64,000 nt of DNA from Epiperipatus broadwayi (GCA_028023455.1 JAQFVV010012423.1:5930269-5994268); one strand, 5' to 3'; shown: positions 38,861 through 50,133, numbered from the stretch's first letter. Translations and numbers: made by a program. Notes: generated by a model from the letters alone, not told the origin.

Positions 38861-39117
38861 TTTTTCACTCTAATCATAATTCTAGTAACTTCTTGCATGA
38901 CTTCAAATTCATATTTTGTATGTGTTTATTTAGTCTTAAAATGATTTACTTATGCCTAAAGAAAAAATGGGATTATTTTGTTTCTCATAATTTGGTTTTT
39001 ATATCTTGTGTCATAATCCTATAACTGTATTTTTATATTGGACTATTTCCATTATCTAATATATGTGTTGAATGTCCTTAGAAAAGTTTAATTTTAGTTA
39101 AATATTCCAAATGCATT

Positions 39118-39340
39118 CAACTGTTAGTAATATCACAGCAAACAAATGTTAGTAATATCACAGCAAACAGGTTAGTATATGCACTAACTGTTAGTAATAT
39201 CACAGCAAACAGGTTAGTATATGCACCAACTGTTAGTAATATCACAGCAAACAAATGTTAGTAATATCACAGAAAACAGGTTAGTATATGCACTAACTGT
39301 TAGTAATATCACAGCAAACAGGTTAGTATATGCACAACAT
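39118..39340 (+). repeat. Higher-order tandem repeat, about 109-bp period
   Basis: GTTAGTAATATCACAG starts at 39123, 39148, 39190, 39232, 39258 and 39299. Spacings are 25, 42, 42, 26 and 41, so the larger unit is 25+42+42, about 109 bases, repeated about twice. GGTTAGTATATGCAC occurs in the longer sub-units only. Confidence 0.92.
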
Positions 39341-39410
39341 TTCGAGAGGTATTTTTCTCCCCTCTTCTTCAGGTGTTAACACCATCATCACAAACTTTCA
39401 GAAAAACAAT
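39340..39410 (-). other. CTGAAGA...GAAA stem-loop motif adjoining the tandem repeat
   Basis: Minus strand: CTGAAGA, then AGAGG...CCTCT stem, then CGAAATGTTGTGC. It resembles a hammerhead core, but stem II is offset by one base next to the conserved G and no NUH site with a closing stem III is evident. I keep it as a look-alike. Confidence 0.3.
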
Positions 39411-39449
39411 AATCCTATAAGTCCATTTTTTATAAGCTTATTAAACATT

Positions 39450-40710
39450 TGTATTTGTACACTTAATAAATGTGAATGGGCCTTCATAGATATTACATAG
39501 TTTATGGAACATAGTACTTTTTGGATTCTTAGTATGTGGCATTCTAATTTTAAGTATTATCCATCAACTTATCTTTTTATTCTGACCATCTCTTATAAAA
39601 GACTTTTAAATATTTTAATTTATACTTCAAATAGTTAAGTATAGTCAATTCATCACTTTATCATCATTATGATATTTTTTCTCTATAAGATTCTCATGAT
39701 GGGTAAATATTACATCCTTATAGCAATCAATTAGTAGAAAAGTAATATCCCTAAGAAACATTTTGAATTTATTTTTATGATAAATGTCAATATAATGGTA
39801 AGATTCTAGACATTTATTGATTTTATTTATCACTGGAACTTTTATCTTGAAATCTCCACTAATATTTTTAATATCTGAGTTTATTGTAGTTCTCATGAGT
39901 TCATCTGCTAAACTATGATTAGCTTAAGGGTTTTTCTAGAATTAATTACAATTTAAGTTTGAAGTTATCACTTATTTGTTTCATTTTGAATACCATAGGA
40001 TTTATTTTGCTTTCAAATTTCTTTTCAAAGTTTTTGCATCTTGTTATTAATATTAGTCTGTATTTGGGATATTTCAGCTTTCAGTTCAATTTTTAAATTA
40101 TCTAATTTTTTTGATAAATCACTTATGTTAATCCATCATTTGGTGTTGATCTGCTTTGATATCTGCTTTCAGTTGTTGATAAGCTTTCATATCTATCCTC
40201 ATTTGCTGCTGATGTTTATCCATATTTTCAGATATATTTTCTATCATGATAGACATATCTGCCCTCATATTATCCATATTGTTAGACATTTGTTGCATCA
40301 TCATCATTTGTTAATAATCCATCATTAGTATTTTCTTTCTTTTCCCTTGGTTTATTTGGAGTTTTATTGATTTTGGGGACTTGGACATTTGATACTGTGG
40401 TCCTTCCAAATATGTGTATGTCCTGTTCTTTTTCTATATCCTCTAACATATTATTCTCTTTGGCAATTTGGGCATTTGATATTGTGGTCCTTCCAAATAT
40501 GTATACTCCTGTTCTTTTTCTATATCCTCTTACATATTATTCTCTATTTCTTCTCTATTCACTTTACATTGTATTTCAACTTCATTTTCTTTTTCAATAA
40601 TAGTTTCTAATTGCAACATTTTGATTTGGCTTCTAATAATCATGATTTTTTCTATCATTTGAATTTATTGTTATACTTCTTATTTTAACTTTTGAACTGT
40701 GATCAAGATT
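39450..40710 (-). pseudogene. Gypsy element debris: integrase end copy B and gag-like coiled-coil
   Basis: Minus-strand 39460-39560 reads NPKSTMFHKLCNIYEGPFTF and IKCTNTN, a close relative of the 38.04 kb integrase end. Minus-strand 40040-40320 reads MMMMQQMSNNMDNMRADMS, then MDKHQQQMRIDMKAYQQ and LKADIKADQHQM, a repetitive helical pattern like the gag N-terminus of Gypsy elements. The frame 39645-39896 lies between them and has no motif. An internally deleted element or two nested fragments would explain the order. Confidence 0.42.
40400..40535 (-). repeat. Short tandem duplication in the gag-like debris
   Basis: CATTTGATA(C/T)TGTGGTCC, CCTTCCAAATATGT and TTCTTTTTCTATATCCTCT each occur twice about 90 bases apart (about 40386-40445 and 40470-40530). 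Confidence 0.8.
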
Positions 40711-41814
40711 TCTTACTATATTGTACATTGTGGAAATATTCATCATTGCTATCACTTTTATTCTTGTCACAACACAGTTTTATATTCACAGGAATTATTT
40801 TATTTGACCTTTTTTTATTATATCTTCATTTCAAAACAATTTAAGTTGTTGCCTATCATTTACTTTATTTAGTTTTTAATTCTCAGTAAATTTCCATGTT
40901 CAAGTTCAATTTTTCATATCAATAAATTTTTTTATCAATAAATCTATTTGCTTTATTGTTTTACTATTGAAATTATAGAACTGTATATTAATGTAAAGTC
41001 AGATTAACACACAATTAGATATATTTAATATCTATAATCAAGGGTGATACTGATATATGATTCTAGGCTCCATGATTGTTAGTATATGTAATGGAATGGC
41101 TTTTACTTGATATGAAAATAGGTTTTCTAGTTCACCACAATGAGTAAAATAGTGTATCTTTGATCCTTGTACCACATATATTTTAATTTCATTCATAAGA
41201 GAAGGGAAGTTAAGAATCAATTAAATATTAAATAAATACCTAAACTCACCTCATCATGCTTTCTTTCATTTCCATTATTCCCAGATTTCAAAATCATGAA
41301 GAATCTGCATAATTATTTAGTTTGAAGGTATATTAATATCAGTTAAAAGACAGATAGGTGTAAATATGAGTAGGTGTGAATATATAAAGATATATGTAAA
41401 TGTGCAAAAATATTTATAGCTAGGCGAGAAGATATGACCAATTGAAAAGTGAATTTAAAAAATTACAAGAGATTTTTAATTTAACATTTGAATATATTTA
41501 ACAACTATATTTGCAGCGATTAATATTTTTAACAAAGAAAATTTATAACAAAATTATAAAATCTTTAATTTGACTTTTATGGTTATTCCTTGTTTATAAT
41601 TGATCTTAACTATTATTCCAAATCCTTATCTCCTACAAAGAATAGCCATCAGCTTTCCACATCACCATAAACGAAATTTAAATTATGTTTATGATTGTCT
41701 CCATTATCCTTGCTTGCTATATCATGACTTGGAGATCATAATTCATTTTATTTTAATTAATTTGATATATAAATTCCTATCTGTCATAGTGATGATATGG
41801 GATCTCCATGTTAC

Positions 41815-42620
41815 ATACTGTAGTTATAATACAGACAAGAAAGATCACTTATCCATATTTTATGTTATCTCCAAGTGTTTTCCTGGTTCTTTTGTGGGGG
41901 AGGGTTAGGATGAGGGTGGTGTGAGGATTGTTGCCAACATTGATTTTCTCATTCACAAGAAGGAAAAAAATGTTATTCATAGTGGTTTTAGCATTATTGT
42001 TATAAATGATTTTATCCAAGTATTATTACACAGTAAACTGCAGTTTGGCCTAACGATTTTAATTGCAAGTGATTCACACTATTTAAATTTATTATTTCCA
42101 ATGTTGTTATCTCCAAGTGTTTTCCTATTCTCAACTTATCCATTGCAAATTGGATTTCTCAATATTGTACTTCTAAAATGCTACTCATATTTAAACTCTA
42201 GACTTTACAAATAATTCCTAATTGTAACATTCATTTGTCTTTAGTGGTTAATACACACCCTTTCCTAATCCCTTTTCATATGTATCCTTCCCCTTTCACC
42301 ATGTTGCTCCTGAATTTTATTTTTACCATTCTTTGTAAACCTTTTATTTAACTGTATTTGTACTTTTTTTCATGAATAAACTTTCATCACTGAGAAAAAA
42401 AAAGAAAGACTATTTATGATAAAAATAGTTAGTCACATATTTGGAAAATATTTAACACAACTATTAGTATAAACAAACAAAGAAAAATATATGTGGTATA
42501 ATTGTACAAATGTTGATACTAAATACATATTAGGTAAAATCTTACAGTTCCCATTTGAAGATGATCGGATTTGTACAGTGTTCTTTATAGTTTTTGACCT
42601 ATATATTTACAAATGTGTAA
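41815..42620 (+). repeat. Third copy of the family X tail, interrupted by a poly(A) insertion
   Basis: 41815-41852 and 42402-42620 together match 35474-35700 continuously; the 549 bases between them are absent in the other copy. Confidence 0.75.
41853..42401 (+). mobile_element. Poly(A)-ended retroposed insertion with about 16-bp target duplication
   Basis: Flanked by AAGAAAGATCACTTAT (41837-41852) and AAGAAAGACTATTTAT (42402-42417), three differences in 16. The 3' end has the polyadenylation signal AATAAA (42375-42380) followed about 15 bases later by an A run. TTATCTCCAAGTGTTTTCCT occurs twice inside (about 41867 and 42109). No clear coding frame: either a 5'-truncated LINE 3' end or a retrocopied transcript. 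Confidence 0.65.
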
Positions 42621-43189
42621 TTGAATAAATCAATTTTATTTTATGTAATTAATCTCTTGTTATTTACAAATAATGCACTACCCATTGTATAATTAAATTA
42701 CTATATTTTTGAAGCAACTGTATCTATTGTTTTAATGAATACTATGTATTAACTTGCAGCTTTCTAAAACAATTTATGTCCATATATTATATCTTCATTA
42801 TATATACAATGCATACATACTGCATTATGTATATTCATTTATTTTTTACTTTATTTTAACCATTTTAAAGTTTCCATCATTTAATTTGCAAGTGTTTTAA
42901 TATTCTCCATATTTATATTAATGTATAACATTCAAACTATCTACTTTAAAGAAGATGAGGATGTGTGTGTATAGCTATAATTATTATTTACCTTCAGTAA
43001 AATTTATTTATTTACTTTCTTGATTTTCTGGTATTCTGCATCATTTTTTTTGATAAACCTTATGATTCTGATAACATCATCACTATAGGTAATACCTGCA
43101 ATATTATTTAATATCCTATTACTCAGACATCAGCTTATTAATTTATAATGTAAAGCTGTAAATATTAACTTAAGTGCATTTTCAGCATG

Positions 43190-43684
43190 TAAGTACATAT
43201 ATATTTAAGGCTATAACCTTAATACTATGTGCCTTGAGTGTTCAATTTGCCACTAGAAGAACCTCTGCAAATATTCATGCAAGATTATGACTTTATAAAG
43301 ATAAGAGTGGCCACTCTTATCTTCGACATACTTTCTAATTATATAGGCAAATCTAAAGCACTTAACAAATTAATATTTACAACTTTACATTGTTTCAAAA
43401 TATTTCTAACTATAAGATCTCAACATTAACTCATTGTATTTCGGAAGATTTTGTGAATGTTAGTGGTTTAATATAAATTATGGATTTAATTAGTGAAGAG
43501 TTTAACAGCTTCACACTCTCAAATCAAAATGCTTTAGGTTCGCCTATATAATTAGAAAGTAGGTCAAAGATAAGAGTGGCCACTCTTATCTTTATAAAGT
43601 TATAATCTTGTGTGAAGATTTGCAGAGGTCAGCACTCAAGGCTCATAGTGTTAAGGTTATAGCCTTAAATATATATATACTTAT
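43190..43684. mobile_element. Long palindromic element with nested 26-28 bp palindromes
   Basis: Arms 43190-43370 and about 43505-43684 are close reverse complements centred at about 43445 (ATATATTTAAGGCTATAACC, CCTCTGCAAAT and CTTTCTAATTATATAGGC words). Each arm also carries its own perfect palindrome built on GATAAGAGTGG/CCACTCTTATC (43298-43323 and 43566-43593). The same AATAAGAGTGGCC word appears in the 8.7 kb family. Non-coding foldback/MITE-like structure. Confidence 0.85.
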
Positions 43685-44234
43685 TAATTTACATCATTAA
43701 GCCATAAATAATAATGAGTCTCAATAGAGATTCTATCAGCATATTTTATTTTACTACCCATGTATGTTCTCTGTCTTATGCATAGATAGTTAAAATTATG
43801 TGTGGCATTTATAGGGTGATTAGATTGATTTGATCAAAAATTGGAACATAACAACCAATCATTTTTATGGTATTGCATCCTTTTTTATTATAAAACTCCA
43901 TCCCTAAGTATATTTATTGTTGTAAGTACAATTCATTTTTGGCATGTTGTCTATTGTTTAAAGTTATTAATATTCCTATAATTTTATCATTATAAAAAAT
44001 TAATGTCAACAAAACAGATGCAAGTGCAGTTCAAATTTTAGCCTACAAAAATTCAACTGCACATGCTCCAAGGCAAAGTTGGACATGAAAAGGCATCTAG
44101 CTTGAGAACCTGGCCATACAACGTAAAAACGATATTTGTTTTGCTGTTGGAATTTGTTTGAAGTGTTTATAATATTATCATTTCTGGAATGAATTATTTA
44201 TGTAAGAAAAATAATAATTATGATTATTTGAAAA

Positions 44235-44340
44235 GTGGGTCATACATAGTCCCAAAAAGACATTTTGGGGACACTGAGACATCTAATTAAAAATAGGGAT
44301 AAATCCCGAAAAATCGGAACGTCTGGTCACCATAATCCAC
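44235..44340. other. Possible DNA-transposon end remnant
   Basis: Contains ACATTTTGGGGACACTGAG and CGGAACGTCTGGTCACC. The complement begins GGTGACCAGACGT, a word I associate with widespread non-autonomous DNA transposon ends. No partner end was found, so this is tentative. Confidence 0.3.
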
Positions 44341-45439
44341 ATTTATCTTATATAATTTTAAATACTGTATTGAATATTTTCATAAAACTTGGAATTTTAA
44401 TTCCAAGTTTTAGCATGCATAACTTCAATATTATCTTTTATATATGCAAACTTGAACAATTAAAAAAAGTATGACAAAGAAATTTACATTTCATGATGAA
44501 TATTTATCACTTTATAATAATTTTAAAAACCTAAATTCTAATTCTATTATATAATAAATTTTATTGTATTTGAGATATTTTTTTTCATTAATAAATCCAT
44601 ATCATAATGTATTTATCACTGCAAACAATATATACGACATATATATATACACACACAATACGTTGGTCATGTCAGCGTAAATAAAAATATAAATTAAAAA
44701 AAAAAAAATTGAGAATATCCATAAACATTGTTGTTTATATTTTTTCTGATTTTAATTTTAAAAGTACTTAACTAGCCAAACTATTCATCCTTTAGTTTTA
44801 AACCAAGTTATCAGCTTTCGTATGACAAATATATGAAAGAATGAGAAATTTTCTTTTAAAATGAGCACTCTTTAATAAAAACTAATACAGCAAAAAGGAA
44901 AAAAATATATAGTATCCTCTGGAGTTTTTGACACGATTTTGTTTACTTTACCATAATTATAATAAAAAACAATATTTTGTTTTGATGACTTGTTAGTTTC
45001 TGTAACTTTTATTCAGCAAAATGAACTTCATTAACGATACATACATTTTCTGACGCTGTAAGTACTAAAATTCATTATGGACGCTGCGCGAATGCTTACT
45101 ATGGCATTCATAGTTTATTTTTATAAATGTTGTAAATGTTTTTTCTTGAAATATTTTGCAAGCAGAAATCATTTAAGCGAACTAATGACCTTTAGCTGAC
45201 TATAAATATTCATTGATATTGCCATTTGAAAAAATGTATTAATAAAATTTTTAATTTTTTTAAGAATCGATAGTAAAATTTTTAATTTTTAAAATATTAT
45301 AATTTAAAACCAGTTTGTTTTTGTTTGAAACCCATTATTGTCTTTGTAGTTTGTATTTTTTTTTTTAGGAATGTTATTTTATTCTAAAATAACAGGATTA
45401 TTTAAAAATAAATTGCCAAATATTTTACTTGAACATTAA

Positions 45440-45520
45440 ATATTATTTGGGACTGGTGAGGTTACAAGTAAACCAAGATGACACCCTATATTATTGATAA
45501 ATGTACAGTTTCAAGGACCT
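45440..45520 (+). repeat. Repeat segment found inverted at 49200-49280
   Basis: CAAGTAAACCAAGATG followed by a CCTATA-(T/A)-rich word and TTGATAAAT occurs here and, as the complement, near 49190-49272. Confidence 0.65.
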
Positions 45521-45599
45521 AAGATGTGTTAGTTGCTAAATTAAAATGAAATTACTAAATCGATTGTTAAATTTGAAAAAAAAAAGTAATAATTTGCAA

Positions 45600-46510
45600 T
45601 TAGCTCACAAGGGCTCTTCTATAACTGAGGCTGTGCAGGCATTTTATTCTACTGGTTGAACATGTGAGAAATAAAAGATGTCAATGCCTATTGCTGTTCA
45701 ATTAGATTTTGCTGCAGCATTTGATTCTGTTGTACTATCTAAATTTATTCTATCTTCTTAGACATTATGGGGTTCCGAATGTTTATATCAGGATTATTTG
45801 AAATCTTCTTTTGAATAGATCAATTCATATATCATTAGATGGTCATCTTACACCAGTGTTTAAACCATATATATCTATTCCTCAAGGGTCACCTCTTAGT
45901 ACATTATTCTTTATCACATATATAAATCCTTTGCTTAAGGAAATTGAAAGTGAACTAACTGGGATATTTGTTCAACACTCATGGAAGAGATTTATCACAT
46001 ATTATAAGTTGATAACATTACAATATTTCTTTCATCTCAGAAGGACTTTATAAAATTTTAGATAGAATTTCTGTTAAATTTAATCTTAATATAAACCGCT
46101 CCAAATCTTCAGTTTTGAATATCAATAAAGATAATGTTGTTCCTTCAATATATACTTCCAAGCCACAAAATTTTCTTGGTTATCCAATAGCATTGTCTAG
46201 AATGGCTATGAGAAAACAAATGCAACAGGACATTCTGGACAAAACTAAAAAAATTGTTGAATCTTTGGCCATGATTTTTTTATCATTTTCTGGCAAGACT
46301 GCATTATTGAACATGATGATTTTTCCACGAATTAATTATTATCTTCCAATTATTAAGCTTACTGTATTTTTTCAGAAAAAAATTAATTCAATTTGCTCAA
46401 AACTACTTTAGAATGGCAAATGTGTAGCCATAAGTTTATCTAAAGTACAAATGCTTAGAGAACACAATGGTCTTGGAATTCATGCATTACATGTTTTTTA
46501 TATACAAAAA
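45600..46510 (+). pseudogene. LINE reverse transcriptase remnant
   Basis: Pieces in order: GSSITEAVQAF, MPIAVQLDFAAAFDSVVLSK (first catalytic aspartate in LDFAAAFD), YISIPQGSPLSTLFF (the PQGSPLSP-type block), ILDRISVKFNLNINRSKSS-like text in another frame, then KPQNFLGYPIALS and LSFSGKTALLNMMIFPRINY (the thumb/after-thumb GK block of L1-type ORF2), and EHNGLGIHAL (usual GGLGI). The position of the catalytic (Y/F)xDD box is destroyed by a deletion/frameshift near 46000-46015. Confidence 0.8.
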
Positions 46511-46513
46511 GTA

Positions 46514-47429
46514 CACCTGGGTCTCATTTTATGTGGATTACTTTAATGTGATTTTGAATTTATGTGATTCATGTTTCTTCCTAATATCTTTCATGTTTCA
46601 CTATATTTATTAGATATCAAGAAATTTAAATTATTAATAATTTATTTTGACTTGAAATTTTTTTTTTTTTTAAAAAAATATAACATTACATTAGCAGCTA
46701 ATGTGAATATGGCCTGAAGTTGTATTTAGAATCTTAGCTTCTATGTAAATAAACTACTTATACTAATCAGTAAATAATAATAATAATAATAATAGATTTA
46801 TATGTATGTATAAAAATATTGCAATAAATATTCAAAAAATTTAAACTTTTAAAATGTATTTTGTTAGATATTAACAGAAATAAATATTTTTTTAGATTTT
46901 TAAAATAAATAATAATGAAGATTTTATTGATTTTATAAACTGAAAATAATCTTTCTAATGATAATGTATAATCTTTTTGTTTTAATTGTGATCTCATTTT
47001 TTTAATATAGAAGCAAAACCATTAACATAGCACAAGACTGAAGGTGGCGCTAGTTGTACATCATGTCATGAATTTGATTTCTTAATAGTTCACAAATGAA
47101 CGCATATTGTCAAATAGTGATAATGATTAAAATATGTATGAAAAAATTAAAATTAAATACTGTAGTTAATAAAAAAAGTAACAAAAGTTTGTCTTGTATT
47201 AATTTTTTTCAAATATTTGAAATGTTTTATTAGTCATACTTTATTTCCTTATTTTTTTAATATGAATTTTAAAGTATTTTTTTCCTTGTTGCTTTGCTTT
47301 TATGCTGATTTCTGAAAATTACAGAATCTATTTCCCATTTTTTAAGGTAAGGTAAGTTTATTTTTGTGCTATTTCTTTTGTGCATGTTTTCTGAGGAATC
47401 TATCTACCACATAAAATGAGACCCAGATG
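46514..47429. mobile_element. TA-flanked non-autonomous DNA transposon inserted in the LINE
   Basis: Inverted ends of 23 bases, CACCTGGGTCTC... at 46514 and CATCTGGGTCTC... (as the complement) at 47429, one mismatch, both continuing ATTTTATGTGG. Each end is next to TA (46512-46513, 47430-47431). TA duplication fits Tc1/mariner-type insertion. The interior is AT-rich and non-coding. Excising it restores LINE continuity, which supports the boundaries. Confidence 0.85.
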
Positions 47430-47439
47430 TAATTAGTAT

Positions 47440-47937
47440 TTAAAGTGCTATTTATCTTAATCTGCTGGAAAACCAAACTTGGTTTACTTTTTAACCTATT
47501 GATACACCTCCACCAATATCAAGTAATTGGATCAAAAATTTAAGGGAATATTTAGTCAAATTATTTCCTATTACAAGACATATCTTAGAAAATAAAATAA
47601 AATACTGGGATGTCTATAAGCTTATATATAATAGTCAAGAAAGACTACCAATTCAATTAGATATTTTTAATAAGTTATTTGTTAAAAGATCAGACATTTG
47701 ATTTTTGAACCCAAATATATAGATTTTATTTTAAGATATAATCTTACCTTTTTACTTACTAATCATTTTTTAGTTTGGAAAAGAGGCTTTCAAAAAATTA
47801 ATCGGCTGTGTAATATATGTAAGTATAATGATGAAACTTTACAACATCTTTTGTTTTGTTGCCCATTTTTTCACAATCTTTGGGAAAATATAATTGCAAA
47901 TGTTTCTCCAAATAGTACTAAAGTTTGTCACTCTTGA
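47440..47937 (+). pseudogene. LINE ORF2 C-terminus with CxxC...HxxxxC zinc motif
   Basis: Resumes after the DNA element with SAIYLNLLENQTW. Frame 47698-47937 ends FQKINRLCNICKYNDETLQH then LLFCCPFFHNLWENI, giving C-x2-C-x8-H-x4-C, the zf-RVT type motif of L1-like and related LINE ORF2 ends. Confidence 0.78.
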
Positions 47938-48259
47938 ATGCATTTAAAAGTGAAGTTATTTCGATCATTAGAATGGCAATTTTTTTTTCAATATGGATAA
48001 AAGATGCACATTCGTGTTTAATCAAAGAAATCTTAGCCCTTGGAAAGTTTATTTGTAAATTATGAACAAAATTAAATCTAGAGACAAGTTATTGACTCCA
48101 GGGAAATTGTATAAAGAAACATGGTTACTTCATAATCTTACAGATGTTGATTGATTATTTTAAAGTCTTTTCTTTTCAAATTTATTTTATCAATATATAT
48201 AAATTCAATGTTATCTTGTTAATATTAAATTTTATTTTTAATAAAAAAAAGAAATAATT

Positions 48260-48495
48260 TCTGAAAAATTTAATTATGAAGCTTTATTTAAAAAAAACAT
48301 TTTGTACTTTAATGATAAATATTTGCCGACTTTCCTGTTTAGAATGTGGTGGAGTGAACTATTTCCTCTTGAAAAGTCTGCATTCATGGTCACAATATGA
48401 TTGCATGCTGCCAACATGAATAAATTGTAAATGTTGTATTTATATTTTCTTTTTCTTTTTCTGTTAATAAATTAATTCAAAAAAATAAAAAATAC
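48260..48495 (+). repeat. Second LINE-like 3' end with A-rich tail
   Basis: Broken frame reading NYEALFKKNILYFNDKYLPT then FRMWWSELFPLEKSAF, ending in AATAAATTAATTCAAAAAAA. Could be a separate truncated insertion next to the first. Confidence 0.4.
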
Positions 48496-48527
48496 ATTTT
48501 TTCACAATGATTTTTTAAAAAAAAGCA

Positions 48528-49100
48528 GTAATTACAGGGATTTGAACCCAGATTTTTAAGCTCTTTTAGTCATTCGCTCTATCCTATATAACTGATACAC
48601 ATGACCACGTACTTGTGGAAAAGATAAATAATTTATTATATACATAGTTTGAGCTGAACCAGACTCATCAGTTGGTCCAGATCATCATCTCCTACACACA
48701 TATATAATTAGTGCTTGATTTATATTAAGATGGCAAATTATAAAACTTTAATGGACAAGCTTCAATATTCTCCTCTCTCCAACTCTTCAGACATCCATAT
48801 CATTAAAAATCTGATGATGGTATGTGGATTTTGAGCATGCCATCATCAGATTTTCAATGATTAGGATAGCTGAAAAGTTGGAGAGTGGAGAAGATTGAAA
48901 CTTGTTCATTAAAGTTTGAAGATTTGCTATCTTAATATAAATTAAGCACTGATTATATGTATGTGTGGGAGATGATGTATATCAGTGCCTATTTATCTTT
49001 TTCATATTCATGTGGTCATGCATATCAGTTATATAAGATAGAGTGGATGACTGAAAGAAGTTTAAAAGTCTGAGTTCAAGCCCCCTTTAATTATATCTAG
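48528..49100. mobile_element. Palindromic SINE-like element, copy 2 (B-box ends, hammerhead-derived arms)
   Basis: Arms 48528-48825 and 48835-49100 are complements (inner CTGATGATGG/CCATCATCAG). Same family as 11220-11890. The left arm, read on the minus strand, ends with GGATAGAGCGAATGAC (A-box-like, 48571-48584) and GGTTCAAATCC (48538-48548), an exact match to the pol III B-box consensus GGTTCRANNCC. It carries a hammerhead-like core at 48640-48680. The right arm has lost that core by deletion (about 48975). Confidence 0.75.
48640..48680 (-). ncRNA. Hammerhead-ribozyme-like core (family 1), degenerate
   Basis: Minus strand: GGACCAA, intact CTGATGA (48671-48665), a shortened stem II with loop GGTTC, and AAAC with C where G12 is expected. 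Stem II has only two good pairs. Confidence 0.4.
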
Positions 49101-49736
49101 TTAAGAATATATACTATATTTGTATTTAAATAAAATAACAATAAAAAATAAAATATAATTATTAAATACGATGTTTTCTAGCAGGCATTTTTTTGAAAAG
49201 CATTTTTCGGGAGACACTGAAATTATAGATTTATCAAAAATATAGGCTGCCATCTTGGTTTACTTGAAAACTCACAAATAAAAAAAAGTGATTATTTTAT
49301 ATTAAATAGTTACATATTCGAATTACATTTTAAACTATCTCTAAAGACCCTATGCAAAAGTATTGTGTGTGTGTGTGCATATATGAATGATAACAGTTAA
49401 ATTTTAGTGTTGCAGCTTCTATTTTACTATGCACATTAAGAAAGAAGTAATTGTTCACTCTTTTTTTTTAAATATTAATACTGAAAGTTGTTTTTTAATT
49501 TTCTTTATATTTTTAACGATTATTAATAAAATACTTTAATCAATGTAAAGTGACTTCTAACTGTGTTCATTAAGTGTAAAAAATATTTTAAGAATGTAGT
49601 CCAAGTATTTATGAATTATTTTAAATGATTTCTAAAATCAGTTAAATTGAATAATTATCTTATTAATATTTATTAGATGCTTTATTAAACAAATTAGTAA
49701 TTTGCTTTAAAAAGTCCTTAGTTGCTATTTTTCAAC

Positions 49737-49777
49737 TCCTCACTGAAGAGACCCATAGGTCAAAACCGGTCTGGGGA
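49737..49777 (+). ncRNA. Hammerhead-ribozyme-like motif (family 2), one core substitution
   Basis: Stem I TCCTCA (49737-49742) with TGGGGA (49772-49777), six pairs including one G.U. Core CTGAAGA (49743-49749) fits CUGANGA. Stem II GACC (49750-49753) with GGTC (49758-49761), loop CATA, has the conserved G-C closing pair. Then AAA where GAA is expected (G12 to A at 49762). Stem III is A65-T70 and C66-G69 with loop CG (minimal), and GTC with cleavage C at 49771. Apart from G12 every conserved position is met. Hammerheads with a two-pair stem III are known to work as dimers and occur in PLEs and retrozymes. Confidence 0.65.
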
Positions 49778-50131
49778 TGGGGACAATCCAAGATAAAAAT
49801 GATTTGAATGTCTTCTCTTGCAGTAGCATTTATCATAAATAAATAAAAAAAAAAGCTTGTTTAGAGCTATTAGCACGCTCTTAATTTTACATATTTGTAA
49901 GTGCAAGCTATATATAAGTCATGTGACATCTGACTTGTTATTATTACTATTTTTTAAATTATGTATATTTTATAATATATACATTAAAAGCAAGCACTAA
50001 TAAAATTTGGGGCTGGTGGGCATATTATTGTTTTTCGCTATACTATTAATATTTCATATAAAATCTTCAAAATATAAAGGTATAAAGATTTCCATTAAAA
50101 AATATATATAACTTTACAGAATATATTTTTA

Positions 50132-50133
<2 letters not shown>

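Larger units (their letters stand above)
45600..48255 (+). mobile_element. 5'-truncated L1-type LINE, interrupted by a TA-flanked DNA element
   Basis: Plus-strand RT and C-terminal pieces of a non-LTR element (below), with no endonuclease upstream and an A-rich end (about 48230-48255, after AATAAA-like sequence). Removing 46514-47429 rejoins the reading frame, so the DNA element inserted later. Many stops. A second A-rich LINE-like end follows at 48260-48495. Confidence 0.8.

Noticed and set aside
39123-39315. CRISPR-like array
   Set aside because: Spacers are themselves repeated and spacing is 25/42/42; it is an ordinary higher-order tandem repeat in animal DNA.
40041-40610. Plus-strand frames rich in H, I, F and L
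   Set aside because: Shadows of the minus-strand gag-like helical region and its short duplication.
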